From positions 1 to 64,000 of the forward strand of contig JBAOKB010000144.1 in NCBI GenBank assembly GCA_037044905.1: 64,000 nucleotides of DNA, in the 5' to 3' direction. Shown here piece after piece: positions 1 to 9,496 of the stretch (the first letter of the stretch is position 1; every line of letters starts with the position of its first letter). Under the pieces are notes generated by a model. That model saw only the letters and a list, made by a program, of their open reading frames with translations. It made no database searches and was not told the DNA's origin. A program made the translations under genes and the position numbers. The stretch comes from Hortaea werneckii. Lineage: Eukaryota > Ascomycota > Dothideomycetes > Mycosphaerellales > Teratosphaeriaceae.

Positions 1-45
1 ATTGCTAAGGTTAAACGTAACTTGGTTTGTTCCCTGAACAGCACC
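1..45 (+). other. Untrimmed Oxford Nanopore native-barcode adapter (non-genomic)
   Basis: The first 14 bases (ATTGCTAAGGTTAA) equal the 5' flank of the ONT native barcode adapter as I remember it. Bases 15-38 equal the 24-nt native barcode 08, and bases 39-45 (CAGCACC) equal the start of its 3' flank, whose last bases merge with the first telomere repeat. This is library DNA, not chromosome. It shows that a read started with an adapter ligated to the chromosome tip and that the assembly kept it. The kit sequences are from memory and should be compared directly. Confidence 0.93.
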
Positions 46-170
46 CTAACCCTAACCCTAACCCTAACCCCTAACCCTAACCCTAACCCTAACCCTAACC
101 CTAACCCTAACCCTAACCCTAACCCTAACCCTAACCCTAACCCTAACCCTAACCCTAACCCTAACCCTAT
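44..170 (+). repeat. Telomere, (CCCTAA)n, C-strand, left chromosome end
   Basis: About 21 consecutive copies of CCCTAA are visible, so the TTAGGG strand runs 5' to 3' towards the left end. One variant unit with an extra C (CCCCTAA) lies at 68-74, and the last unit reads CCCTAT at the junction with unique sequence. The tract of roughly 126 bp fits the short telomeres known from filamentous ascomycetes. Because an adapter sits directly outside it, this appears to be the true chromosome tip and not an internal telomeric relic. Confidence 0.98.
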
Positions 171-295
171 GCCTCCGGCGGCCCTGGCGTCGGCGCCCTG
201 AACGGCTTCCCCTTTCCTTTTCTCTCTCTTTTTCCTCCCGACAATTGGAACCCTCTTGCCTCCGGCGGCCCTGGCGTCGGCGCCCTGAACGGCTT
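171..295 (+). repeat. Pair of 38-bp subtelomeric direct repeats
   Basis: A GC-rich 38-bp sequence starting GCCTCCGGCGGCC and ending CTGAACGGCTT occurs at 171-208 and again, with no difference that I see, at 258-295. The offset is 87 bp. The spacer is pyrimidine-rich (CTTTCC/CTCTCT runs). A further short telomeric motif (CTAACCCTAACCCT) lies at 338-351, followed by a C/T-rich stretch up to the helicase stop codon. This looks like a telomere-adjacent repeat of this species; no function can be read from it. Confidence 0.85.
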
Positions 296-452
296 GCTCT
301 CTCTTTTACATTTCACTAACATTTCGCCCTGTACTAGCTAACCCTAACCCTCAGCCTCCTTCCTCCCTCCTGCCCTCTTCTATCTCAGCTTATATGATAC
401 ACCATTCTCACCAACTCGTTCGTTTCCATCATGTTCGTCGCCCGCTTCCGGA

Positions 453-3400
453 TCACCCACCTCCATAGTCGGCCCCATTCGTCCTCTTCCAACCCCCCCC
501 CTCCCAAAATCCCAAACTCCTCTCCATCTCCCCCTCTACCCACCCCCACTCCCACTCCTTTCCCTCCCTCTCTTCCCTCCCCCACATCCTTTGGCTGATT
601 ACCGCCCCTCCTATGTCCTCCATCACTCCCTTGTATTGGCATCCTGCCCCCGCAACTCCGCTTCGCTGATATCCTGCCGTTTTACTCCCGCACGCCGCCG
701 TCTTCTCTTCCCATCTTTGACATATGCTCTGCGGCACCCAGCAGAAATTGCACCCGCTGAATCGAGCCATCTGTAGCCGCTTCATCCTCTTCTTCACTTC
801 CGCCATCCTCTCCCCTGCCTCCTTCCCGTGCCCTCTGCACTCTTCCCACCCTCGAGCCCTTTTCGCCCGTTGTATCTGCCCTTGCGCCCAGCACACCGAA
901 CACCCTACCTTCGTCCAATCCTCTAGCCTCTTCACCATCTCGTCTCTGTCTATCTCTCTGCTAGCCCTCTCCGCTAACCTCGACCTCTTCTGCGCTTGCA
1001 CTCTTTCTCCCTCTCTACTCATTCCTGTCCTCGCCTCGTTTATGCTTCGCTCCCTCTCCTCTCTCTCTCCTATACTTCTTGCCCTCTTTAGCCCTCTTCC
1101 TTCCTTTGCTGCCTCTTCACACTCATCCCCAGCTTCGGCCAACCCTGACCCTGATTCTCCCTCGTCGTCAACGTTGTCCGTACCTAACTCTGAGCCTCTC
1201 GGTGTTCCATCCTCGCTACCTTGTTCCATCGGCTCTGACCCTGACCCGTCTGCTTCCTCTTGCTCCCTCCTTCTATGCTGCTGTGATGGAACGAACCCCC
1301 CTGTCCTCACTACAACCCTCGCCCTCCTTCCCGTTCTTGTTAACCCTCTACATACATCACACACTTTCTCTCCGTTCTCGCATCCGATCCTGTCCGCCCT
1401 CCCATCCATCTCCCTGTCTAACACAACCCTCCTACACTTCTCCCCTTCCAGATATTCGTGCATCCCCCTTTCCATCACGAATCCCTTCTCCAAGATTTTC
1501 CGACCCCCTACTGTGTTGTAGCCTCTCATTAAGATCGCCTCGCTTGCCTCTCCATCTCTTCCTGCCCTTCCACTTTCCTGTGCGTAATCCCTCACCAATT
1601 CCTTCACTCCCACGTGTACCACCACCCTGATGTGTGGTGCATCCACCCCCATTCCCATCGCTGTCGTCGCCGCGAACACTCTGTGCGTCCCCTTGACCAG
1701 CTGTTCCAGAATCTTCCTTTTCATTTCTTCGTCTCCGACCCTCCTGTAGTACACTGGACACCTCAGCACTTCTCCAATCTTCTTGCACTGCTCTACCCTC
1801 CGGCAGTACACTATGATCTGTCCCTCCTCGTGTTCTTCCAGTTTCTTTCTTACCAACTCCGCTACCCTCTCCTCTTCTTCTCGCCGGTCGTACTCGACCA
1901 CCTGGTAAGCGATGTTCCTCCTCGTCGTCGAGTCTCTTATCATCCGTACCGTCCTCTTCTCCAAGCCCATCGCTTCGAGCCAGCTCGACTCTTCCTTCGG
2001 TGGCAACGTTGCCGTGAGATACACCATCTGGCATCCCTTCCTGGCGAACTCCGCTAGCTCGAGCACTTTCGGCCTCCATGTCTCTGTCGAGTCCAGAACG
2101 ATGTGGCTCTCGTCGACTACTATCCTGTCTAGCTCTCCGGTAGCTAGCTTGTCGTTGATGAACCTGTTGAACGCCTTCGTTACTGCGCTCTCGGGTGTTA
2201 CTAGCACGATCCTCGCGTGCCTGGCGCTCTGGTCGGGCCATCTCCCGGCGTTGAGTCCGATCTCCTTGCATCTCCTCTCTAGATCGCTCCTTAGCGATAT
2301 CAACGGCACCACTACCACCGTCACCCCTCCGACTGAGCAGAATGCCGGTAGCATGAACATCAGACTCTTGCCTCCTCCGGTCCTCATGACCATTACTACC
2401 TTCGGCTCGCCCGATACGATTGCCTTTAGCCCTTCCAGTTGTGAGCCTCTAAATGAAGCGTTCGGCCCCAGCATTTCCCTCAGACTCACGTTCAAGTCTG
2501 CCCTCCTCAACTTCGCCCACCTCTCTTCTTCTACCATCTTCCTGTATTTCTCCAGATCGATCGTCGGCTTTCCATTACCTGTCGCAGTGGACGGCCACCT
2601 GATGAAGTGGTGCCATGACACGCTCACCTTTCTGAACGATGCCTGCTCGGACTGCGTGCTGAACGGGTTCTCTGTCGTCAAGATCCCGTAGATCAACTCT
2701 TCCATCCTTTTACTGTGTCCGGATTGCATCTGCCTATCTTCTGTTGTTACTCCTTCGTACAACCGATCGAGCTGTTTTGTCACTTCTTCCTCTGGGCAGT
2801 GTACCCTTTGGATGGCTGGGTATAGCTGCCTCCATGTCGACGGCGTTACAAAGAATCCGGCCTGGCATTTTGATAGCTCCCTCTTCATCACCCTCTTCAG
2901 CCTCTCTGTGTTCCAGAAGCCGTCTATGCTGAGTGCCTGCAGCTTGCCCTCTTTCGCTTTTCCTCCATTCCTCGGCCTGCTTCGCGCCTCCCTCCCACTG
3001 ACCATCCGATCTCCTGCCGTTCCTTCGTCATCACCTCCATCCGCCTCGCTTTCACTGCTCGGGCTTGTGCTCGATTCGCTCTCGCTTCCTGAACTGCCCT
3101 CTTCCCCGTCGCTTTCCCTTCCTCCTTCTTCGCTCCCACTCTCCTCCTCCTCCCTGACTCCGTCGACCTCGCCTTCCCATTTCTTTTCCGGCTCCGGCTC
3201 CCACAGATATTTGCTGAAGTCGAACTCGCCCCTGACTTCCCACCTGAGCATGTGCACGAACGGTTCCACTAGCCACAAATGGTACACCAACAGCTTTCCC
3301 ACCTCTTGCGGCAGATACCTGTGGATTATCTTCGCTTCGCCGCTCTTGCTGTAGCCTTTGTGGTAGCCCGTCACCAGCTCGACCATGCCATTGTCAACAA

Positions 3401-5486
3401 AAACACCCCTCTGCGCTCGCGCACTCTCTCCGTTCTCGGTCCTGATGCTGACAACTTCCGTCCCTCTGGCTGGAGCTCCCCCTGCCATGTGACACAACAC
3501 TATCAGCTCCTCCTTGAACAGAGTCACCTCCCGGAAGTACTGCTCCACCTTGGTCGTGTTCCACTTTAGCTCACTCCTGTCCCTCACTTCACTCATGTCG
3601 ATATTTTGTAGAAAGTACTTGGTTATTCGGTCCTCTCTCATGGCCCGGCTCCACAACCACTTCCTGCTCTCCACGTCTTTCCCGTCCGGCCTCCTGACTC
3701 TGCCCAAGACTTCATCGTTTCTCTCATCGTCCAAGAAGCTCCAACCCTCGGTGAGATCGCTTGGGTTGTCGAACAGTCTGTCCAGATGCAAGATCGGCAG
3801 TTCCTCCTCTTGCTGTAAGAACATCAACCGCTTCGTGAGCCTCCCCAGACACCTTTCCCACAGCGAGTGTAGTGCATCTCTGAGATCTCCCATGCTGAAG
3901 CTGATCTTGTCGATGGCGACCTGTTGGCATCTGTTCATCCAAGTGACCCGTGCCCCGGCTTTCTCCGTGAACCTGATCCTCATTCCAAAAGTCTTCATGT
4001 GCAAGACCCTGTCCATCGGGCTCGCTGGTCCCCCGTATTCCTGAAGACACAACAGCCTGGGCACCATATCGTGCACCCCTTCTACAATGCTGACCGCTTC
4101 TTTTCTCGCCTCACTCTCACCTATCCCGGCTCCGATCAGCCGGTCGATGTCGTCTTGCCTCTGCTTGTAAGCCATGAACACCACCAGAGCCTTACAGACC
4201 GTGACGATGGCCGCCAGCTTCGGCGTGAAGTTGAACACGCTTACCCATCCTGCGTCTTCGGTGTCCAAGCCGAGAACTGCCAATGCGGACAGAAAGCCGC
4301 TTTGGAACTCGTCGTCTAGCAGCTCCTGGTCGAGCATGCTGGCCCAGAAAAGAACGATGGACCATTGTAACTCGTCTTCGCAGACCTTTCTGGCTCCCTT
4401 GTCTAGAGCGGCGGTCTCTCGTCTGGCGAGACTTTGCATTGCTCCCAGCCTCCTCGCTTGCCCATCCGTCAACGTGTAGTCTGGCTTGTTCTCCCATGTC
4501 TGACTCCTCCAAAGATATCTCAGCATTGATACCCAGACCCTGGAGTATTTCTTCTTCGTACTGGCCTCGTGTTTGCTGTAGAATGGAGTCTCGTTGTTCG
4601 CGGCCCCGGTTTCCTTCCTGTTCACGTAGTGAAGAGCGGACCTTGGGATCGTCCGCGGACTGCTGACGTCCATGGCCTTCTTGATCACCCTGCCGGTCGC
4701 TCTGCAAGCTCTCTCGATCGCCTCCTCTTCTTCATCCACGCTCTCTATCCCCCGCTCGTCCGCCTCAAGCTTTGGCGCCGCACTTAGACTAGCCCGTAGC
4801 TCTTCTTTCTCAAACCCAGCCAGATGGTGAGCCCAGCTGGTGTGTTCCAGCCATGGATCCATTTCAGACCTGACATTGCTGACGTTCACCTTCCTGTGAT
4901 GGTGCGCCTCCCGCAGCTTCCTCTTGAGTCCATCGGCTACCTCATCTGTCAACTTCTGCGCCCTGTCCTCGGGCTCGCAGCCATGACCGCCTCCTAGCAT
5001 CCGTGGCGCTGGCGGTAGCACTTTAAAGAGCTTAGTCCACTGCGCATACTTGAAGAATCTCTGACAGCAGTGACCTTCCGTGAACGGCTGGTTTGCGGCG
5101 GGTCGACTCCTCAAACTCCCTCGACCTCCTCTGCTTTTGGCGCTGTTCCAGCCGTGTTCCTTTCTACAGTGCGCCTCGATCCCCTTTTTACTCTCCCTCA
5201 GCAACCCGCACGCTTTGCACTGTGAGCATTGCTCGATGACCGGGCCGAGCTCCTGGATCGCTTCCTGTTCGGCGGCGGGGTACACGACGTCTTCTGACCT
5301 ATAAGCGACGTGGTCGAGTTTTTCCACTTGTTCGATTATTCCTTTCCTAGTGCTCACTGTTAGCGTCTGGTGACTTTGGCTGAGATGCGCCTTGATTTGG
5401 TCTGGAACCACTGCAAACTTGCAATCTCTACAAACGATGATTTGAAAATTCTGGAAGTGTACGAACAGACTCTCAAAAGCGTCCAT
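453..5486 (-). CDS. Telomere-linked RecQ-type helicase with N-terminal zinc fingers and recombinase-like middle region
   Basis: This is an uninterrupted 1,677-codon frame whose 3' end points at the telomere. Residues 19-39 form a C2H2-like finger (C19, C22, H34, H39); a second Cys/His cluster lies near 86-112. The middle region has three patches that resemble a tyrosine recombinase: ARGTE near 672, TWRQLY near 887 and GHSKRMEELIY near 922-932. An acidic Ser/Glu tract separates the first two. The helicase core spans roughly 1015-1350: Walker A MRTGGGKS (~1035), DESH in place of DEAH (~1124), TATLP, and QESGRAGRDG (~1307). A Cys-rich tail with CNFCWVPQSIC closes the protein. Subtelomeric RecQ genes of this kind (TLH/TAR) are known from many fungi; a role in telomere maintenance is proposed for the family and is inference here. 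The gene carries no sign of RIP although it neighbours heavily mutated DNA. The first Met at 5486 precedes the zinc finger closely, so I keep it. Confidence 0.9.
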   Translation of the reverse strand: MDAFESLFVHFQNFQIIVCRDCKFAVVPDQIKAHLSQSHQTLTVSTRKGIIEQVEKLDHVAYRSEDVVYPAAEQEAIQELGPVIEQCSQCKACGLLRESKKGIEAHCRKEHGWNSAKSRGGRGSLRSRPAANQPFTEGHCCQRFFKYAQWTKLFKVLPPAPRMLGGGHGCEPEDRAQKLTDEVADGLKRKLREAHHHRKVNVSNVRSEMDPWLEHTSWAHHLAGFEKEELRASLSAAPKLEADERGIESVDEEEEAIERACRATGRVIKKAMDVSSPRTIPRSALHYVNRKETGAANNETPFYSKHEASTKKKYSRVWVSMLRYLWRSQTWENKPDYTLTDGQARRLGAMQSLARRETAALDKGARKVCEDELQWSIVLFWASMLDQELLDDEFQSGFLSALAVLGLDTEDAGWVSVFNFTPKLAAIVTVCKALVVFMAYKQRQDDIDRLIGAGIGESEARKEAVSIVEGVHDMVPRLLCLQEYGGPASPMDRVLHMKTFGMRIRFTEKAGARVTWMNRCQQVAIDKISFSMGDLRDALHSLWERCLGRLTKRLMFLQQEEELPILHLDRLFDNPSDLTEGWSFLDDERNDEVLGRVRRPDGKDVESRKWLWSRAMREDRITKYFLQNIDMSEVRDRSELKWNTTKVEQYFREVTLFKEELIVLCHMAGGAPARGTEVVSIRTENGESARAQRGVFVDNGMVELVTGYHKGYSKSGEAKIIHRYLPQEVGKLLVYHLWLVEPFVHMLRWEVRGEFDFSKYLWEPEPEKKWEGEVDGVREEEESGSEEGGRESDGEEGSSGSESESSTSPSSESEADGGDDEGTAGDRMVSGREARSRPRNGGKAKEGKLQALSIDGFWNTERLKRVMKRELSKCQAGFFVTPSTWRQLYPAIQRVHCPEEEVTKQLDRLYEGVTTEDRQMQSGHSKRMEELIYGILTTENPFSTQSEQASFRKVSVSWHHFIRWPSTATGNGKPTIDLEKYRKMVEEERWAKLRRADLNVSLREMLGPNASFRGSQLEGLKAIVSGEPKVVMVMRTGGGKSLMFMLPAFCSVGGVTVVVVPLISLRSDLERRCKEIGLNAGRWPDQSARHARIVLVTPESAVTKAFNRFINDKLATGELDRIVVDESHIVLDSTETWRPKVLELAEFARKGCQMVYLTATLPPKEESSWLEAMGLEKRTVRMIRDSTTRRNIAYQVVEYDRREEEERVAELVRKKLEEHEEGQIIVYCRRVEQCKKIGEVLRCPVYYRRVGDEEMKRKILEQLVKGTHRVFAATTAMGMGVDAPHIRVVVHVGVKELVRDYAQESGRAGRDGEASEAILMRGYNTVGGRKILEKGFVMERGMHEYLEGEKCRRVVLDREMDGRADRIGCENGEKVCDVCRGLTRTGRRARVVVRTGGFVPSQQHRRREQEEADGSGSEPMEQGSEDGTPRGSELGTDNVDDEGESGSGLAEAGDECEEAAKEGRGLKRARSIGEREERERSINEARTGMSREGERVQAQKRSRLAERASREIDRDEMVKRLEDWTKVGCSVCWAQGQIQRAKRARGWEECRGHGKEAGERMAEVKKRMKRLQMARFSGCNFCWVPQSICQRWEEKTAACGSKTAGYQRSGVAGAGCQYKGVMEDIGGAVISQRMWGREEREGKEWEWGWVEGEMERSLGFWEGGGWKRTNGADYGGG

Positions 5487-5777
5487 GGTGTATTAGCTGT
5501 CGAGCAACGTGTCTGTCCTGATGTTTCGGTCGGCGGCCTCGCCTGGGCTCAGCTGCACCGACCCCTGTCACAGAATTTTCGCGATCCCTGTCGCGATGGC
5601 GCGGTCACACATGATGGGGTTGAACGTTAGCTACATGCTACAAGAGTCGGTGGTCTTGCTGGGTGCTTTTCTGCACCTTTGTTGGTGTATTTCTATCTAC
5701 CCTACCTCTTCGCGAGCGTCCAGCCTGCGCTTCCGGCGGTCCCTCAATTCCAGCCGAACCGCCGTTACGCCCGCCGA

Positions 5778-5789
5778 CCCTAACCCTAA
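5778..5789 (+). repeat. Short interstitial telomeric motif upstream of the helicase
   Basis: CCCTAACCCTAA occurs about 290 bp upstream of the helicase start codon. It is in the same orientation as the terminal telomere. It may be a relic of an earlier chromosome end or a binding site for a TTAGGG-repeat factor; two units are too few to decide. Confidence 0.6.
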
Positions 5790-5948
5790 GCCTTTGCGAG
5801 CGGAACTTCACACAGAATGTCGGGATTTTCGAACCGCGATAACAATTCACCACGCGGGTCTCCCGCTCCGATGTTGAAAACTCACGAGTAAAGTGCCTAC
5901 GGATTGGAAACTCACCGAGTTTGAAACGATTCCGACCGGTACTTTTCA

Positions 5949-6045
5949 TTCCTTCTGCCCCCGGTTTTTCATGGAATCTGCCCCCTCCGGCGAATTCGGT
6001 GGCCCGTGCCCCCCACGCATTATCATGGAATCCGCCCCGGATTCT
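5949..6045 (+). repeat. Degenerate repeat with TCATGGAATCYGCCCC core at the GC/AT boundary
   Basis: Two near-identical copies of TCATGGAATCYGCCCC occur around 5969 and 6023, with a shorter related piece (CATTCCTTCTGCCCCC) at about 5947. They lie in the last GC-rich stretch before base composition turns abruptly AT-rich at about 6050. The repeats could be the edge of a mobile or subtelomeric repeat unit; I do not recognise it. Confidence 0.55.
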
Positions 6046-6212
6046 TTGAAGGATTGAGGGTAGGTATAGAGTATTCTAATAAAAAGTAAAAAAGGCGAGT
6101 ATATAATACTAGATAAGATATAAAACTAATAGTAGCTCTAACTTATTGTCTAAGAAGACATTAATCTAGCCTACTTATCTTATAATCTAAGGTATAATAC
6201 CCGCTACTTAGA

Positions 6213-8391
6213 GCCTTAGTAATACGTTCGACTTATATAATACTAAATAGGATAGAGGGCTAAGTCTATACAAGGGCAAGATATAGTAACTATAAAAACA
6301 ATACCTATTTATATAGTACTAGGTAAGGTAGGTCTTTTTTAATAGAAATAGTTAGGTATACTACTACTAATATAGTCCTATATAACCCTAGAATATAGGA
6401 TCTTAGTAATAAAATAGGGTTTTATAGTACTAAAGCTACTACTATCTAGGCTTATATATTATTAGGCTCCTCTAAGCTTTATCTACTAGCTAGTAGTATA
6501 ATAGAAATAAGCCTTATCTACTACTAAGTAATAGTATAAGGTAAACAGATATAGAGTATATAATAGTATACTAAATATTAATATAATCCTACCTAAAATA
6601 TTAGCTAGTAAGGAAAGCTAAATCTTATATAGTAGGTTTACTAGCTAATAGACTAATAAGAGGGTAAGGGATATAGGGTTACTAGCTAGTATAATATAAC
6701 CCTTATAACTAAGTCTACTTTACTATTTATAGTAATAGGCAAGTATATAGTTTATTAGGGCCTATATATAAGGAGTAGTAATCCTCTATAGGCTAAATAG
6801 TATAGGTAAAGCTATAGTAAAAATAAGTAAGTATACTATAACTTACTACTATTAGAACTATACTTTAGTAGAATATAACTAACTATAATTTAGTAGTAGA
6901 ACCCTCCTAACCTCTTAAAATAGCTAAATAGTTTATTAAGGTAAGCCTAAACCTATAGGTCCTATATAGAAGTAGTAGTTAAATATATTATTTTTATAAT
7001 AAGTACCTTAGGTATATCTAAAAGGTAGATTCTTAAGAGGCGTATCTTCTAAGACTATCGAGGTAGTAAGGGATAATTTTACTATATAGTTTAAACTATC
7101 TTCTATCGACTTTTTCTTTTTAGTAGGAAGGCTTCTATTAGATTAGCCTAAATTACCTTTTTAGGTTAAGTTAGTATATATATTATGTCTTTACTTATAT
7201 TAGCAGGTCTAGTTAGTATTCTATAGGTTATAAATTCTATATATAACAGAGTAAGGCTTCCTTACTATTATATACAAAACCTCTAACCCTAACCCTAAGC
7301 CTTAGTAGCGCGTTTAACCTATATAATACTAGATAGAATAAGGGCTAAGTCTATATAAGAGTAGGATATAGTAACTATAAAAATAATATCTACTTATATA
7401 GTACTAGATAAGGTAGGTCTCCTTTAATAGAAATAGTTAGGTATACTACTACTAATATAGTCCTATATAACTCTAGGATATAGGATCTTAGTAATAAAAT
7501 AGGGTTTTATAGTACTAAAACTACTACTATCTAGGTCTATATATTATTAAGCTCCTTTAAGCCTTATTTACTAGCTAATAATATAATAGGAACAAGCCTT
7601 ATTTACTACTAAATAATAGTATAGGGCAAATAGATATAGAGTATAGAATAGTATACTAAATATCGATATAGTTCTACTTAAAATACTAGCTAGTAGAGAA
7701 AGCTAAATCTTATATAATAGGTTTACTAGCTAGTAGACTAATAAAAGAGTAGGGGATATAGAATTATTAGCTAGTATAATATAGCCCTCGTAATTAAGCC
7801 TACTCTACTACCTATAGTAATAGATAAGTATATAGTTTATTAAGGCCTATATATAAAAGGTAGTAATTCTCTATAGGCTAAATAGTATAAGTAAAACTAT
7901 AGTAAAAATAAGTAAATATATTATAACTTACTACTATTAGAACTATACCCTAGTAAGATATAACTAACTATAATTTAGTAGTAAAACTCTTCTAACCCCT
8001 TAAAGTAGCTAGATAGCTTATTAAAATAAGTTTAAGCCTATAAGTCCTATATAGAAGTAGTAGGTTAAATATATTACTCTTATAATAGGTACCTTAGATA
8101 TACCTAAAAGGTAAATTCTTAAGAGGCGTATCTTCTAAGACTATTAAGGTAATAAAGGATAATTTTATTATATAGTTTAAACTATCTTCTACTAACTTCT
8201 TTTTTTAGTAAGAAGGTCCTTATTAGATTAGCCTAAACTACCTTTTTAGGTTAAGTTAGTATATATACTATATTCTTATATTAGTAGGTCTAGTTAGTAC
8301 TTTATAGGTTATAAATTCTATATATAATAGAATAAGGCTTCTCTACTATTATATATAAAACCCCTAACTCTAACCTCCTAACCCTAACCCT
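6213..8391 (+). repeat. Tandem pair of ~1.09-kb RIP-mutated modules ending in telomeric motifs
   Basis: The stretch starting GCCTTAGTAATACG at 6213 recurs from 7299 (GCCTTAGTAGCGCG), and both copies can be followed base for base, with scattered differences, for about 1,086 bp. Examples are GGCTAAGTCTATA early in each copy and AGAGGCGTATCTTCTAAGA late. Copy A ends at 7298 and copy B near 8391, each just after a CTAACCCTAACCCT motif. Head-to-tail duplication of a unit capped by telomere sequence suggests amplification at or near a chromosome end, followed by RIP. Orientation of any original gene is unknown. Confidence 0.85.
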
Positions 8392-9496
8392 CGCTTAGTA
8401 ATTAGTTGCTTAGTAATTATCTAGTCGCTTATTAACTAGTCGCTTACTTATATATATATAGTTAGTTGCCTACTAAGGTAGTACTTACCTATATATAGAT
8501 TATATAATCCTTCTCTTCTCTAGCTCTTACTAGCTAATTGCTTTAGGTCTAACTATTTTATAACTATATTTATAATATTAAACTACTAAGTAACCCTAAG
8601 AATATTATATATAGTATAATAAGGCTAGGTAATATAATAATATAGAATAAAGAACTTAAAGAAAAGTTTAATATAGATAACTTTCTACTAGTATAGTAGA
8701 TATAGACAATATCTAAAAATTAAATATAGTATAAATATAACTTTTTTTAAAAGAGTAAGTTCTAGGCTAGAGCGCTATAATATAATTAATTACTAGGCTA
8801 TATAGACCTATCTCCTAGAGTACTATACTAGAAGGTAGGTCCTACTAAGACATTTTATATAATATATAGCTAGAATAGAATACTTATTTCTAAATAAGAA
8901 ATAATAAGTAGTAAAGAAAGTCTATTATAATATTAGACATTATATATAATAGGAAATAATAATGTCTATATAGATATAGCTAAAAATAAGGTATTACCTA
9001 AAGAGCTAGTAAAAGAGAGAGAAGACCTAGCTTAGTTAATAGAAGAGGTATGTAGGTCCCCTTAGAGCGAGATAGACTAGTAGAGATATAGACTAAAATA
9101 GGGAGAGAATATTAGTATACTATAACTAATTACTACTCTTTAGCTAAAGTGTTTTAAGCCTTATAGCCTCTTAAGGTAATAGTCTATTCTAGTAGAAGTA
9201 GAGGAGGTAGCTAAGGGGGGACATTAGTTTAATAGCTAAATAGGCTCCTACTAGTAGTCCTATATAGTAATAGTAGGTTAGAAATATATAGTAGTAATAG
9301 GTAGTCTCCTTACTAGAAAGCTAGATCTACTAGGTAAATCTCTAGATAGTATAAGTTCTAAGGGCTATAGAAAAGGTATTAAGTTATCTTCTATATAGAT
9401 AAGGACCTAAGAATATCTAGAAGGGATAGTCTACTACCTACTATAGTAGGTAGGAAGGTTAGTATAGGTTAAATAGTATTCTAGTAACTAGAGAGT

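Noticed and set aside
724..1630. Long plus-strand open frames (265 and 183 codons) near the telomere
   Set aside because: They are antisense to the C-terminal part of the helicase gene, are rich in Ser/Leu/Pro as expected from its reversed codons, and show no domain.
6213..8391. Tandem repetition as a CRISPR-like or satellite array
   Set aside because: There are only two long units of about 1.09 kb that diverge by RIP-type changes; no short regular repeats with spacers occur.
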